Positions 40,397 to 49,185 of a stretch of DNA of 64,000 nt are shown one piece after another (positions within the stretch are counted from its first letter, which is position 1; the number at the start of each line of letters is the position of its first letter). The DNA is from Blautia parvula (GTDB taxonomy: Bacteria; Bacillota; Clostridia; Lachnospirales; Lachnospiraceae). The stretch spans positions 3,704,501 through 3,768,500 of the forward strand of contig NZ_CP084061.1 in assembly GCF_020215665.1 (NCBI RefSeq), read 5' to 3'. A program made the position numbers and the translations under genes. Below the pieces are notes generated by a model. That model saw only the letters and a list, made by a program, of their open reading frames with translations. It did no database searches and had not been told where the DNA came from.

Positions 40397-42925
40397 CTAT
40401 TCAATCTCCCTTAACTGCTCCACCACACTGCCTTTGTTCCAAAGTCTGTCCACAATGGCAGAAATAGCGGCTGAGAGAAGAAGACAGATCAGCGCAGTGA
40501 CAACCGCCGGAAGAATAGCAAACCGGTATCTGGCAAACCACCATCCTGCCGTCAGACCTTTAACCAATGTCAGGGAAACCACTGCACTGATGGCGATTCC
40601 CGCTGTGCCTGCCAGTATAGCGTACATGATGCCCTCATATATAAATAATTTTCTGAGCTGTCCCTTTGTCATGCCAATGCTCCTCATAGACGCAAATTCC
40701 CTCTGCCTTGCTATGGCACCTGTAAAGATCACGTTGATCAGATTGAGCACACCGATCACTCCCAGGATCAGGGATACAATAATTCCCACCGCATTGTAAG
40801 TTCCCTGGGTTTCTTTAAACTCCTCTTCCGCTGTCAGCCTGGTCAGCACGGACAATCCGTTTTTTTCTGAATAATCCTGCATGTAGGAATTTATGCTGTC
40901 AAAATAACCTTCTTCTGTGTCAAACAGACAGTGGATCGGATTTTGGCTGTCCGGGAACATCTGTGCAAAGACCGGTTCCGCAAACGTAATCGATTCGTAT
41001 CCGCCTGAACTGTAGGACATATTCAGGGAATTCATTGTACCGATCACAGCCATTATAGTATATTCCTTCTTATTCCCCTGGATATCCAGTTCTATCTTAT
41101 CCCCCGCGTGAAACTCCTGTACATCAAAATTATATTCTCCCCTGTCGCTGAGGAAGCCGTTCACCACAACATAATCACCGGAACAGAGCTTTTCATAGTC
41201 AATCTCTCCCTCAATCACCTCTGCTCTCATAAAAGCATTTTCATCAAAACCATACATCATCCTGTTTCTGTCAAACTTTGTTATATCGTCAGGTGTTGCC
41301 TCTCCGTTTATCTTCGTCACCTTTGCCAGGTCTGCTTGATCCTCTGTATTCTCCTCATCGGGGACCATCCGCACATATACCTGGCTGAAATCCTTTATGC
41401 CTTCCAGTCCGGCAAGCTCCTGTGCTGCTTTGCGGGGAATCACTTTGAGGTAATCTTCCGTCATACTTTTCAGATACTCATCACTGCGCACATCAAAATC
41501 CGCGGCGGTCTGATGGTTTACATAAGTTTCCTTATCCATACTTCCGGTAAAATTTAATACGCTGTTCAGGAGAATGACGCTCAGACAGATGGATAAGATC
41601 ACCAGAACCGTTTTCCCCTTGCTTCTTCCCAGGTTGGCTGCTGCCATCTGCAGGATGCGGTTCCTGGAATCCTTGCCTTTTTTCTGTTTCTTCTTTCCGC
41701 TCCCGGTTCCATGGTATTTTAGGGCTTCCACCGGGGAGATTTTTCCGGCTATTTTTCCGGGCCTGCTGCAGCTTATCCTCACCGTGAGGAGTGTAAATGC
41801 AGCGGCAAACAGCCATACCCACACATTTGGCTTAATAAATACGGTTTCGCTGTAAGATGTACTGGCCATGACCAGAGGCTGCAGCGCATTGCCCAGCAGC
41901 CATCCCAGTACCAGGCCTGCCGGAATCCCCACCAGGGAGAGCATCATGCCCTGACGGCTTACCATGTAACGGATCTGCCTCGGTGCAGTCCCGATGGTCT
42001 TGAGCTGACCGTACAGGCGAATGTCCTTTTCAATGGAGATCTTAAAAATGTTGTATATGATCAGATAACCGGCCAGTAAAATGAGCAGCACCCCTACTGC
42101 CATGATCACTATGGTCTGTCCGGAATCCATGGATTTTGTCTCGTATACAGGATTCACATGGTGAATGATAAATCCTTCCTCACCACGTTCCGCATCCGGG
42201 TTATAACCCATCTTTTTCACGATACTGTCCAGGGTTTCCCTGATCTTCTTTTCAGAGGCGAAGGTTCCTCTGACCGTATAGCTGTCCCTCTTCGATTCGG
42301 CATATTGAGAACTGAGTTCCCCGATCACTTTATCCGCAAAACTGTCGGTTACCATGATCGTGGTGCGCTGTTCATGTTCCATTCCCTTCCAGATTCCGCA
42401 TACTGTCATCTGCGCTTCTTTTTTACCTTCTATGGTTTCATATTCCAGTGTAAAAGATGTACCGGTTTCTTCGGGAAGTCCGAGGAGATCCAGAACTACG
42501 GTGTCACAGGCTATCTCGTTATCTTTTTCCGGGTAATGTCCCTTTTCCAGGTTCATGAAACTGTTTTCCGCGGCTGCCTTGCTCATCCAGCCGACTGTGG
42601 CTGTCAAATTCTTAAATTCCGGGTTTACAGCAATGGCAATACTTCTTTCCATACCCGTCTCTGTAAATACCGGGTCCTCTACAAGCTCATCTGCCTGCCC
42701 TTTGGAAAGCCCTTTAATGGATACCATATACCTGGTTCCTGCCTGGCGGAACATCTGCTCTTTTGTGGATATCATTGTCCCCTGTGCCACGGTTGCAAGC
42801 GCCGTAAATAATACTGCCGTAAGAATAATGGCAAGCACTGCTATGATATTCCTGTTTCTGTTTGCCTTCAGGCAGTTGTTGGACAGGGTTTTGATAAATT
42901 TTTTATTGTTGTTGTTCAGCACCAT
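40397..42925 (-). CDS. Large FtsX-type ABC transporter permease
   Basis: 842 residues with two FtsX core modules. A first helix near 30-50, a long extracellular domain to about 270, then helices 275-300, 325-350 and 370-385; a second helix near 440-460, a second extracellular domain to about 705, and final helices around 715-740, 765-790 and 800-825. RQGMMLSLVGIPAGLVLGW and ARQREFASMRSIGMTKGQLRKL are typical of MacB/LolC-type permeases. Such exporters handle antimicrobial peptides, lipoproteins or drive extracellular processes. It works with the ATPase 12 bases upstream. Substrate unknown. Confidence 0.9.
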   Translation of the reverse strand: MVLNNNNKKFIKTLSNNCLKANRNRNIIAVLAIILTAVLFTALATVAQGTMISTKEQMFRQAGTRYMVSIKGLSKGQADELVEDPVFTETGMERSIAIAVNPEFKNLTATVGWMSKAAAENSFMNLEKGHYPEKDNEIACDTVVLDLLGLPEETGTSFTLEYETIEGKKEAQMTVCGIWKGMEHEQRTTIMVTDSFADKVIGELSSQYAESKRDSYTVRGTFASEKKIRETLDSIVKKMGYNPDAERGEEGFIIHHVNPVYETKSMDSGQTIVIMAVGVLLILLAGYLIIYNIFKISIEKDIRLYGQLKTIGTAPRQIRYMVSRQGMMLSLVGIPAGLVLGWLLGNALQPLVMASTSYSETVFIKPNVWVWLFAAAFTLLTVRISCSRPGKIAGKISPVEALKYHGTGSGKKKQKKGKDSRNRILQMAAANLGRSKGKTVLVILSICLSVILLNSVLNFTGSMDKETYVNHQTAADFDVRSDEYLKSMTEDYLKVIPRKAAQELAGLEGIKDFSQVYVRMVPDEENTEDQADLAKVTKINGEATPDDITKFDRNRMMYGFDENAFMRAEVIEGEIDYEKLCSGDYVVVNGFLSDRGEYNFDVQEFHAGDKIELDIQGNKKEYTIMAVIGTMNSLNMSYSSGGYESITFAEPVFAQMFPDSQNPIHCLFDTEEGYFDSINSYMQDYSEKNGLSVLTRLTAEEEFKETQGTYNAVGIIVSLILGVIGVLNLINVIFTGAIARQREFASMRSIGMTKGQLRKLFIYEGIMYAILAGTAGIAISAVVSLTLVKGLTAGWWFARYRFAILPAVVTALICLLLSAAISAIVDRLWNKGSVVEQLREIE

Positions 42926-42937
42926 TACCTTGTCCTC

Positions 42938-43621
42938 CTAAAAGTTTTCTTTTCTTTCCACGATTTTCCCGTCTTCAATGTGAATCATCCGGTCCGCGAT
43001 CTGCGCCAGTTCCGGGTTGTGGGTTATCATAACCAGTGTCTGGCTGAACTCCGTGCTGGTCATTTTCAGAAGCTGCATGACTTCCAGAGAGGTCCTGGAA
43101 TCCAGGTTGCCGGTAGGTTCATCTGCCAGGATTATGGCCGGCTTGCTGGCCAGAGCTCTTGCGATGGCAACCCTCTGCTGCTGGCCGCCGGAGAGGTTGT
43201 TTGGAAGATTGTCCAGTTTCTCCTCCAGATGGAGCAGCCGGATGATCTCTTTCACATAGCTTTTATCCACTTTATTTCCGTCCAGCTCTATGGGGAGAAC
43301 AATATTCTGATATACATTTAAAATAGGAACCAGATTATAGTTCTGGAACACAAATCCTATATTTCTTCTGCGGAAAACGGTGAGCTGTTCATCGTTCATC
43401 TTACCAATCTCCCTGCCACCTATCTTCACGCTGCCGGAACTGGGAATGTCCAGTCCTCCCAGCATATTCAGGAGCGTTGATTTTCCGCTGCCGCTGGTGC
43501 CTATAATGGATACGAATTCTCCCCGCTCCACCTGTACGTCAACGCCGTCCAGCGCTCTGGTGATATTTGGTTCCTGTCCGTAATATTTTTTCAGATTCTT
43601 TGTCTCTAAAATATATTCCAT
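42938..43621 (-). CDS. ABC transporter ATP-binding protein (MacB/LolD type)
   Basis: 227 residues from the ATG at 43621 (CAGGAAA upstream). Walker A GTSGSGKST, LSGGQQQRVAIARALASKPAIILADEPTGNLD with signature and Walker B, and the H loop MITHNPELA. This EPTGNLD form is that of FtsX-partner ATPases. It has its own promoter just after the two-component system terminator. Confidence 0.95.
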   Translation of the reverse strand: MEYILETKNLKKYYGQEPNITRALDGVDVQVERGEFVSIIGTSGSGKSTLLNMLGGLDIPSSGSVKIGGREIGKMNDEQLTVFRRRNIGFVFQNYNLVPILNVYQNIVLPIELDGNKVDKSYVKEIIRLLHLEEKLDNLPNNLSGGQQQRVAIARALASKPAIILADEPTGNLDSRTSLEVMQLLKMTSTEFSQTLVMITHNPELAQIADRMIHIEDGKIVERKENF

Positions 43622-43647
43622 ATTTTTTTCCTGCCTTTCCTTTGATG

Positions 43648-43675
43648 AATATAGCATACAAAAAGATTATCTCAA
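43648..43675 (-). promoter_or_regulatory. Promoter of the ABC genes, inside the preceding terminator
   Basis: The -35 TTGAGA (43670-43675) and -10 TATATT (43648-43653) have a 16-base spacer. The -35 lies in the distal arm of the terminator hairpin of the two-component operon. Confidence 0.6.
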
Positions 43676-43711
43676 ACTCTTCTCAAAAAAGTAACAAGTT
43701 TGAGATAATCT
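43659..43711 (-). terminator. Terminator of the two-component operon
   Basis: A perfect 15-base-pair stem (AGATTATCTCAAACT at 43664-43678, its complement at 43697-43711) with an 18-base loop and five T on the minus strand. It starts three bases after the kinase stop codon. Confidence 0.85.
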
Positions 43712-43713
43712 CT

Positions 43714-44634
43714 CTACTGTACCACAGGCAGGTTGACATAAAACTCGGTGCCCTTTCCCGCTTTTGACCGTACCTCTATAAAACCTCTCTCTTTCATGAC
43801 AATCTCTCTTGCCAGATACAGGCCGACACCCACGCCGTCCTGGTCCGCCACTTCCGGTTCCCGGTAAAAGCGCTTGAAGATTTCTGTGATCCGTGATTCC
43901 TCTATGCCTTTTCCGTCATCCTCTATGCCTATCCGCACATAAAAATCCGTCACCTGCGCCTGTATGCGGATATTTCCCCCCACACCGGTGTATTTTACCG
44001 CGTTATCCAGAATGTTAAACACTGCCTCCAAAGTCCATTTTCCGTCAAAGACGGCTTTCAGGCTGTCCTCGCATGCCATCTCTATATGAATCTGTTTTTC
44101 ATCCGCTTTCAGCGCGACATCGCAGACTGCCTGTTCCAGGAGCTGTCGGATGGAGTTTTCCTTTGGCTGTACCTTCACAATGCCGTTCTCCAGCCTGGAC
44201 ATTTTGATCATACTCTTCATGAGAAATTCCAGCTTGTCTGTCTGACGTTCCGCTGCTGCCAGGAACTGCTGCCGTTTCTCCTCATCCAGGTTCTTCTTCT
44301 CTAAAAGACTGTGGTACATCCTTACATTTGCTATAGGTGTCTTCACCTGATGGGAGATATCCGCCACCATAGTTTCAAGCTGCCGGCGCTGTATCTCATT
44401 CTCTTGTGATTTCTGATCCAGGATCTCACAGAGGCGGTGCAGCTTGGACTGCAGTTTTCCGGTCAGGGTATCTTCTTCCTCCTGAAATACGATCTCTTTG
44501 CTGCCTGCGATCATGGCATCCAGGCATTCCCCCATTTGACGGCTGTACTGGAGCAGCCGCTTTCTCACCAATGCCATGATAACGGCAGACGCCAGCAGGC
44601 AGATAAGGGAAACAGCCAATATTAATTTTTCCAT
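43714..44634 (-). CDS. Sensor histidine kinase
   Basis: 306 residues from the ATG at 44634 (GGGAAGAAA upstream), overlapping the regulator gene by 13 bases. One membrane helix near the start (LILAVSLICLLASAVIMAL) and no extracellular sensor. The HisKA part has ADISHQVKTPIANV with the phosphate-accepting His near residue 95. The ATPase part shows N box ILDNAVKY, G1 EDDGKGIEE, F box RFYR and G2 GVGVGLYLAREI. Short kinases beside FtsX-type ABC genes often sense through the transporter. Target: probably the ABC genes. Confidence 0.93.
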   Translation of the reverse strand: MEKLILAVSLICLLASAVIMALVRKRLLQYSRQMGECLDAMIAGSKEIVFQEEEDTLTGKLQSKLHRLCEILDQKSQENEIQRRQLETMVADISHQVKTPIANVRMYHSLLEKKNLDEEKRQQFLAAAERQTDKLEFLMKSMIKMSRLENGIVKVQPKENSIRQLLEQAVCDVALKADEKQIHIEMACEDSLKAVFDGKWTLEAVFNILDNAVKYTGVGGNIRIQAQVTDFYVRIGIEDDGKGIEESRITEIFKRFYREPEVADQDGVGVGLYLAREIVMKERGFIEVRSKAGKGTEFYVNLPVVQ

Positions 44635-45317
44635 TCTGTTTTCTTCCCCTTCCACTGATATCCCATACCATACAGCGTCTTAATGTAGGCATGGTCCCCG
44701 GATTCAATCTTCCTGCGCAGTCTGTTGATGTTCACTGCCACGGCGTGCTCATCCACAAAGTTCCCGGTGTTGTCCCAGACTTTCTCCAGCAGCAGAGTTT
44801 TTGTCATAACCCTGTCGGCGTTGGCGATCAAAAGCCGGAGGATCTTAAATTCCGTAGGTGTCATAGCCAGAGGTTCTCCCTCCAGGGTGGCTGTCATGGT
44901 ATCAAAATCTATCTTCAGACAGCCGTCATCGTATTGGATCCGCTCCCCTGGGCCTGCAGAAGTCCTTCGCAGGGCTGCCTGAAGCCTTCTGTGGAGAATA
45001 GGCATCTTAAAGGGTTTTGTGATATAGTCATCCGCTCCGCAGTCAAACCCCCGCATCTCGTCCCGGTCCATATCCCGGGCAGTGAGAAATATGATGGGAA
45101 TGTCCTTTTCCGCTTTTATGGCTCTGCAGAAGTCAAACCCGTCACCGTCCGGCAGGTTGCCGTCCAGGAGGATCAGATCCACCTCATTTTCACTGAGGAC
45201 AGACATGCCCTCGCCCAGAGTCAGCGCGGAGTATACTTTGTAGTTTTCTGCTTCCAGGTCATAGGTGAGGCCTGTGTTCAGGTCTTTGTCATCTTCGATC
45301 AACAGTATTTTATTCAT
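44622..45317 (-). CDS. Response regulator, OmpR/PhoB family
   Basis: 231 residues from the ATG at 45317; an alternative GTG at 45329 lies on the AAAGGAAA site. The receiver domain has KILLIEDDKDL (acidic pocket), LILLDGNLPDG with the phosphorylated Asp, and FLTARD and KPFKMP. The winged-helix C-terminus contains LTPTEFKILRLLI-type sequence (MTPTEFKILRLLIANADRVMT) and VNINRLRRKIE. Partner of the adjacent kinase. Confidence 0.95.
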   Translation of the reverse strand: MNKILLIEDDKDLNTGLTYDLEAENYKVYSALTLGEGMSVLSENEVDLILLDGNLPDGDGFDFCRAIKAEKDIPIIFLTARDMDRDEMRGFDCGADDYITKPFKMPILHRRLQAALRRTSAGPGERIQYDDGCLKIDFDTMTATLEGEPLAMTPTEFKILRLLIANADRVMTKTLLLEKVWDNTGNFVDEHAVAVNINRLRRKIESGDHAYIKTLYGMGYQWKGKKTEWKN

Positions 45318-45477
45318 AGGCTGCTGCACTTTCCTTTGCTGTATTTTCAGGGATTTCCTGATGATCCGTTATATAAAAGTTGTAATCAGTATAGCATTTT
45401 CTTATGGGAAATCCTATCCCGGAATGACAGAAACCATATTTTTCTTCCCCCGCACCGCATTCAGCCGAATTACAAAA

Positions 45478-45511
45478 CAGACACCATTGCCGTCACCGGC
45501 AACCGTGTCTG
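45478..45511 (-). terminator. Terminator of the GH88-ABC operon
   Basis: CAGACAC (45478-45484) and GTGTCTG (45505-45511) form the base of a stem extended by TTGCCG/CGGCAA. The minus-strand tail TTTTGTAATT is T-rich. It lies 15 bases after the GH88 stop. Confidence 0.75.
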
Positions 45512-45526
45512 TCTCTGTTTCATTTC

Positions 45527-46672
45527 TTACCAATATGTTTTCCAGTCCGTCAGTTTTCTTGTCAGCGCTTCCAGATAGAAATAATCCCCCCACAGATTGC
45601 ATTCATCCACACCTCTGTCTGTCACACTGTTGTAAGGGCTGCTCTTGGCATAGACCCCGTGAAGCAGCAGACCGTTTGACTCTTTTATGGATGTGACTGC
45701 ATAGTGGTCTATAAGGTTTTCCAGCATCTGGTCTGCCTTTTCCTCATAAAAAGCCTTCTCCTTCTTATCTAAACTGCCGTTCTTGCACATTTCCATCATA
45801 CCGCATACCGCGGCTGCAGCCGCGGAGGTATCTCTCGGTTCACCGCTTCCCCGGGAAAAGCTCAGATCCCAGTAGGGTACCAGATCCTCCGGAAGATGAT
45901 CCATATAAAACGCCGTCACTTTACGGAACAAATCCTTACATGTCTCGTCTTTTGTGTAGCGGTATGCCAAAGCCGTTCCGTATATTCCCCATGCCTGGCC
46001 TCTGGCCCATGCGGAGTCATCCTTATATCCCTGTGCCGTCACTCCGCGCACCGGTTCCCCGGTCCTCGGATCAAAGAAAAATGTGTGGTATGTGGAGAAA
46101 TCTTCCCTCACCAGATTCTGTATGCTGGTCTTTGTATGGCGCACAGCAATCTCCCTGTACTTTCCGTCTCCGGTCACATCGGATGCCCAGTAAAGCAGGG
46201 GCAGGTTCAGCAGGCAGTCAATGATCAGGCGGTAGTTGTCCTCCGCTCCCAGAGGCCCCCATGCCTGGATGAAACCGCCCTTTTCCTGAAAACGGCTGAT
46301 AAGCTGTTCGGCTGCCATGACAGCAGCCTCCTTTGCCCTCTCGTTTCCCGTAAGCTGATAGGCTGCCACACAGGACGGTGTATATAGGAATCCCATGTCA
46401 TGGTGTTCCACGTCAATTTTATTTTTTATTCTGTTATAGAAGCTGTCCGCCTGTATTTCCGCTGACTTTCTGAATGCCTCATCCTTTGTCAGCTCATAGG
46501 CCAGCCAGTAAGTCCCGGTGCAGAATCCTGTGGTCCACTCTACATTCTCCGTTGCAGGGTAGAACTGATTTTCACTGTTGGAACCGGGAAAACAAAAGGT
46601 ATAATCCTTCAGGTTCTCCTTCAGAATGGATACCGCCGTATCTGCAGCTCTCTGCAATTTTTGCCGCTCCAT
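45527..46672 (-). CDS. ugl: Unsaturated glucuronyl hydrolase, GH88
   Basis: 381 residues, normal length. VEWTTGFCTGTYWLAYE opens the (alpha/alpha)6 barrel. HHDMGFLYTPSCVAAYQLTG holds the first active-site Asp and NYRLIIDCLLNLPLLYWAS the second, with the RGQAWGIYGTALAYRYT and DTSAAAAAVCGMME motifs of GH88. The enzyme hydrates the double bond of unsaturated uronic acids at the non-reducing end of disaccharides made by polysaccharide lyases from chondroitin, hyaluronan or heparin. It is cytoplasmic, and the importer genes follow in the operon order. No lyase gene is in the window. Confidence 0.93.
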   Translation of the reverse strand: MERQKLQRAADTAVSILKENLKDYTFCFPGSNSENQFYPATENVEWTTGFCTGTYWLAYELTKDEAFRKSAEIQADSFYNRIKNKIDVEHHDMGFLYTPSCVAAYQLTGNERAKEAAVMAAEQLISRFQEKGGFIQAWGPLGAEDNYRLIIDCLLNLPLLYWASDVTGDGKYREIAVRHTKTSIQNLVREDFSTYHTFFFDPRTGEPVRGVTAQGYKDDSAWARGQAWGIYGTALAYRYTKDETCKDLFRKVTAFYMDHLPEDLVPYWDLSFSRGSGEPRDTSAAAAAVCGMMEMCKNGSLDKKEKAFYEEKADQMLENLIDHYAVTSIKESNGLLLHGVYAKSSPYNSVTDRGVDECNLWGDYFYLEALTRKLTDWKTYW

Positions 46673-46688
46673 GACATCCTCCTTTTAT

Positions 46689-48251
46689 CTATTTTGTCAC
46701 TTTTACGTAGTTATCGTATGCTTTCTGCTGAATTTCAATGGCCTTCTCAATGTCCCTGTCCTTCAGCTCCTGGATAAACGCGTCGTACTCATCGTCAATA
46801 TTGCTGGAGCCTAAGATCCAGCTCTGCAGTTTTTCATATACAATAGGCTCAATTCCTGACATGATACTCTTATATTCATCCATTCCGTCGGTGCTCAGCT
46901 TCAGCTCCGGAAGTTTCGGTGCCTTAAACCATTCGTCATGTGCATCGTACAGCTCATTTGCCGCCTTGCCTGCTTCATTCATGGTAGCGTATTCATAGTC
47001 TGCTGCCTGTACATAGCCTGCACGGTACTGGGAGCCTAAAGAACGCAGATACTCCACAGGAGCCAGCCCGGAATTAAATACTTCCTCTGTAAATGCCTTA
47101 TTTCCCTTGTCATCCACTGTATAGGTCTTGCCCTCAATGCCCCAGTTCATCAGATCGGAACCTTCCTCTGTGAACATAAAATCCATGAACTTGATCACGC
47201 TCTCCGGGTCCTTGCACTGTGAGGAAATGCCCCATCCGCACTCTGCGTAACGATAGTCACGCTCTTTCACATTTCCGTTCTGGTCCTTCAGCGGAGCGAT
47301 GGCTGTCATCTGGAATCCCGGAATTTCCTCACCCAGGGAGTCATTGTAGTTTCCTGTACTTACCCAGTCATGGGTAAATCCGCCGGTGTTGTTGCTCAAA
47401 AGTGTATCCCTTGCTGACATTCCCCTTGTAAAGATTTCCGGATCGATCAGTCCTTCCTTGTACCACTGGGCAAGGTTCTTCACCGCGTTTTTATAATTCT
47501 CTGTCAGCGGTTCGTAAGTGATCTTGCCGTCGCGGGGATAGAAGGAAGCACTGGAATCCCATAAGGCCAGATATTCACCCATCTCCGTTTCTGCGGTAGC
47601 GGAGCGGTCAAACAGCGGGATCTCATCAGCCTGTCCGTTTCCGTTTGGGTCATTGTTTTTGAATGCTGTCAGTACATCGTGCAGCTCATCTACGGTTGTA
47701 GGTGCCTCCAGGCCCAGCTTATCCAGCCAGTCCTGGCGGATCCAGTAGAACTGTGAAGATTTTAATTCTTTTCCCAACGGAATATTGTAGATATTCCCAT
47801 CCTCTGCTGTCGCCTGGTATTTCAGGTTCGGGTCACTGTCCAGGGCTTCCTTGATATGTGGTGCATGTTCCTCGATCAGGTCATTTAAAGGAATAACTCC
47901 GCCGTCCTTGCCCAGTTTCTCTATATCTGTAGTCAGGTCGCAGGCAATGATATCGGCAAGCTGACCGGATGCAACCATGTTCTGGAATGCAGTGGCGTAG
48001 TCTGAGTTGGAGGAAGCCACAACGCCTTTTAGTTTCACGCCTGTCTTTTTCTCCACTTCTTTCCACACTTCCCAGTCAGAATTGAACGGTGTCCCTGACA
48101 GGAACATGAAGGCAGTAAACTCCTTGCTGCCGTCCTTGCCTGATGCTGTCTCTTTGCTGCTTTCTTCCTTGCCGCAGCCAGTCACTCCAAACGCCATGGA
48201 TGCTCCCAGAACTGCTGTCAGTAATAATGCTGTGATCTGTTTTCTCTTCAT
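46689..48251 (-). CDS. Carbohydrate-binding lipoprotein (LplA-like)
   Basis: 520 residues. Signal peptide ending in GVTGC (C26), short Ser/Lys linker, then a family 1 solute-binding fold with FMFLSGTPFNSDWEVWKEVEKKTGVKL, QLADIIACDL, IPLGKELKSSQFYWIRQDWLDKLGL and ECGWGISSQCKDPESVIKFMDFMF. The long form with the GLEAPTTVDELHDVLTAFK segment is typical of receptors for uronic-acid-containing oligosaccharides and of the LplA/YtcQ group. It sits between permease and GH88 genes, so unsaturated disaccharides are the likely ligand. Confidence 0.93.
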   Translation of the reverse strand: MKRKQITALLLTAVLGASMAFGVTGCGKEESSKETASGKDGSKEFTAFMFLSGTPFNSDWEVWKEVEKKTGVKLKGVVASSNSDYATAFQNMVASGQLADIIACDLTTDIEKLGKDGGVIPLNDLIEEHAPHIKEALDSDPNLKYQATAEDGNIYNIPLGKELKSSQFYWIRQDWLDKLGLEAPTTVDELHDVLTAFKNNDPNGNGQADEIPLFDRSATAETEMGEYLALWDSSASFYPRDGKITYEPLTENYKNAVKNLAQWYKEGLIDPEIFTRGMSARDTLLSNNTGGFTHDWVSTGNYNDSLGEEIPGFQMTAIAPLKDQNGNVKERDYRYAECGWGISSQCKDPESVIKFMDFMFTEEGSDLMNWGIEGKTYTVDDKGNKAFTEEVFNSGLAPVEYLRSLGSQYRAGYVQAADYEYATMNEAGKAANELYDAHDEWFKAPKLPELKLSTDGMDEYKSIMSGIEPIVYEKLQSWILGSSNIDDEYDAFIQELKDRDIEKAIEIQQKAYDNYVKVTK

Positions 48252-48273
48252 TATAATAATCCTCCGTTTATGA

Positions 48274-49173
48274 TCAGCCTTTTACACCGCCGACGGTGAG
48301 GCCTGTTTTAAAATATCTCTGAATGAACGGGAATACCACGATCATCGGAACGATTGCCAGAATGATCAGTGCGTATACCTGTGTAGTTGGTGATGTTAAG
48401 GATGCCTTTGTCACAATAGCCGCATCCGACGGATTGGAAACCCGCTCTACGATCAGTTTTTTCAGGAAAACCTGAAGGGGTATCTTATTGTCATCTTTCA
48501 AAAGCTGCATTGCCCAGAAGTATCCGTTCCAGCGGCTGATACCATAGAATAGCCCCACTGTGGCAAGCGCCGGCTTGGAAAGGGGAAGATATATATTCCA
48601 GAATACCCTGAAATGCCCTGCCCCGTCAATGAATGCCGCTTCCTCCAGCGCTTCCGGTACCTGTTCAAAAAAGCTCTTCATAATGATCAGGTTATAGGTC
48701 TCAATGGCAAATCCGAAAATGATCGCTGTCCTTGTATCCAGCAGACCCAGGTTGTTGAAGTTCATGTAAGTCGGAATAATACCTGCGCTGAACCACATGG
48801 TGAATACCGTAAACAGGGTCAGAAGCTTTCTTCCCATCAGATATTTCTTGGACAATGCGTATGCCATGGTCGTGGTAAAAAACATATTTGCCATGAGTCC
48901 GAACACGGTATAGAAAATGGCATTGCCATAGGAAGTCCACAGTCCGTCCCTCTTAAACACAGCTTCATAGCTGGCTGTGGTAAATTCTTTGATCTTCAGC
49001 AGCACATCCCCATTCTCCACGAAGAAAGGCTTGCTGAAGGAGGAGATCAATACATAATATATGGGGTACAGGGCAATGAATGTGATTACGATACCGAGAA
49101 CGATCATTACCGCATTGAAGACACGCTCTCCCATTCCGATGACCTGCCCCTGTTTTCTTTTATTTCCTGCCAT
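48274..49173 (-). CDS. Sugar ABC permease (LplC/YtcP-like)
   Basis: 299 residues, six helices. GERVFNAVMIVLGIVITFIALYPIYYVLISSFSKP and the EAA loop EEAAFIDGAGHFRVFWNIYLPLSKPAL, with GYFWAMQLL and the C-terminal RYFKTGLTVGGVKG, match the YtcP/LplC group. Partner of the next permease; works with the lipoprotein at 46689-48251. No ATPase gene nearby. Confidence 0.95.
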   Translation of the reverse strand: MAGNKRKQGQVIGMGERVFNAVMIVLGIVITFIALYPIYYVLISSFSKPFFVENGDVLLKIKEFTTASYEAVFKRDGLWTSYGNAIFYTVFGLMANMFFTTTMAYALSKKYLMGRKLLTLFTVFTMWFSAGIIPTYMNFNNLGLLDTRTAIIFGFAIETYNLIIMKSFFEQVPEALEEAAFIDGAGHFRVFWNIYLPLSKPALATVGLFYGISRWNGYFWAMQLLKDDNKIPLQVFLKKLIVERVSNPSDAAIVTKASLTSPTTQVYALIILAIVPMIVVFPFIQRYFKTGLTVGGVKG

Positions 49174-49185
49174 CTCTCTTCCCCC

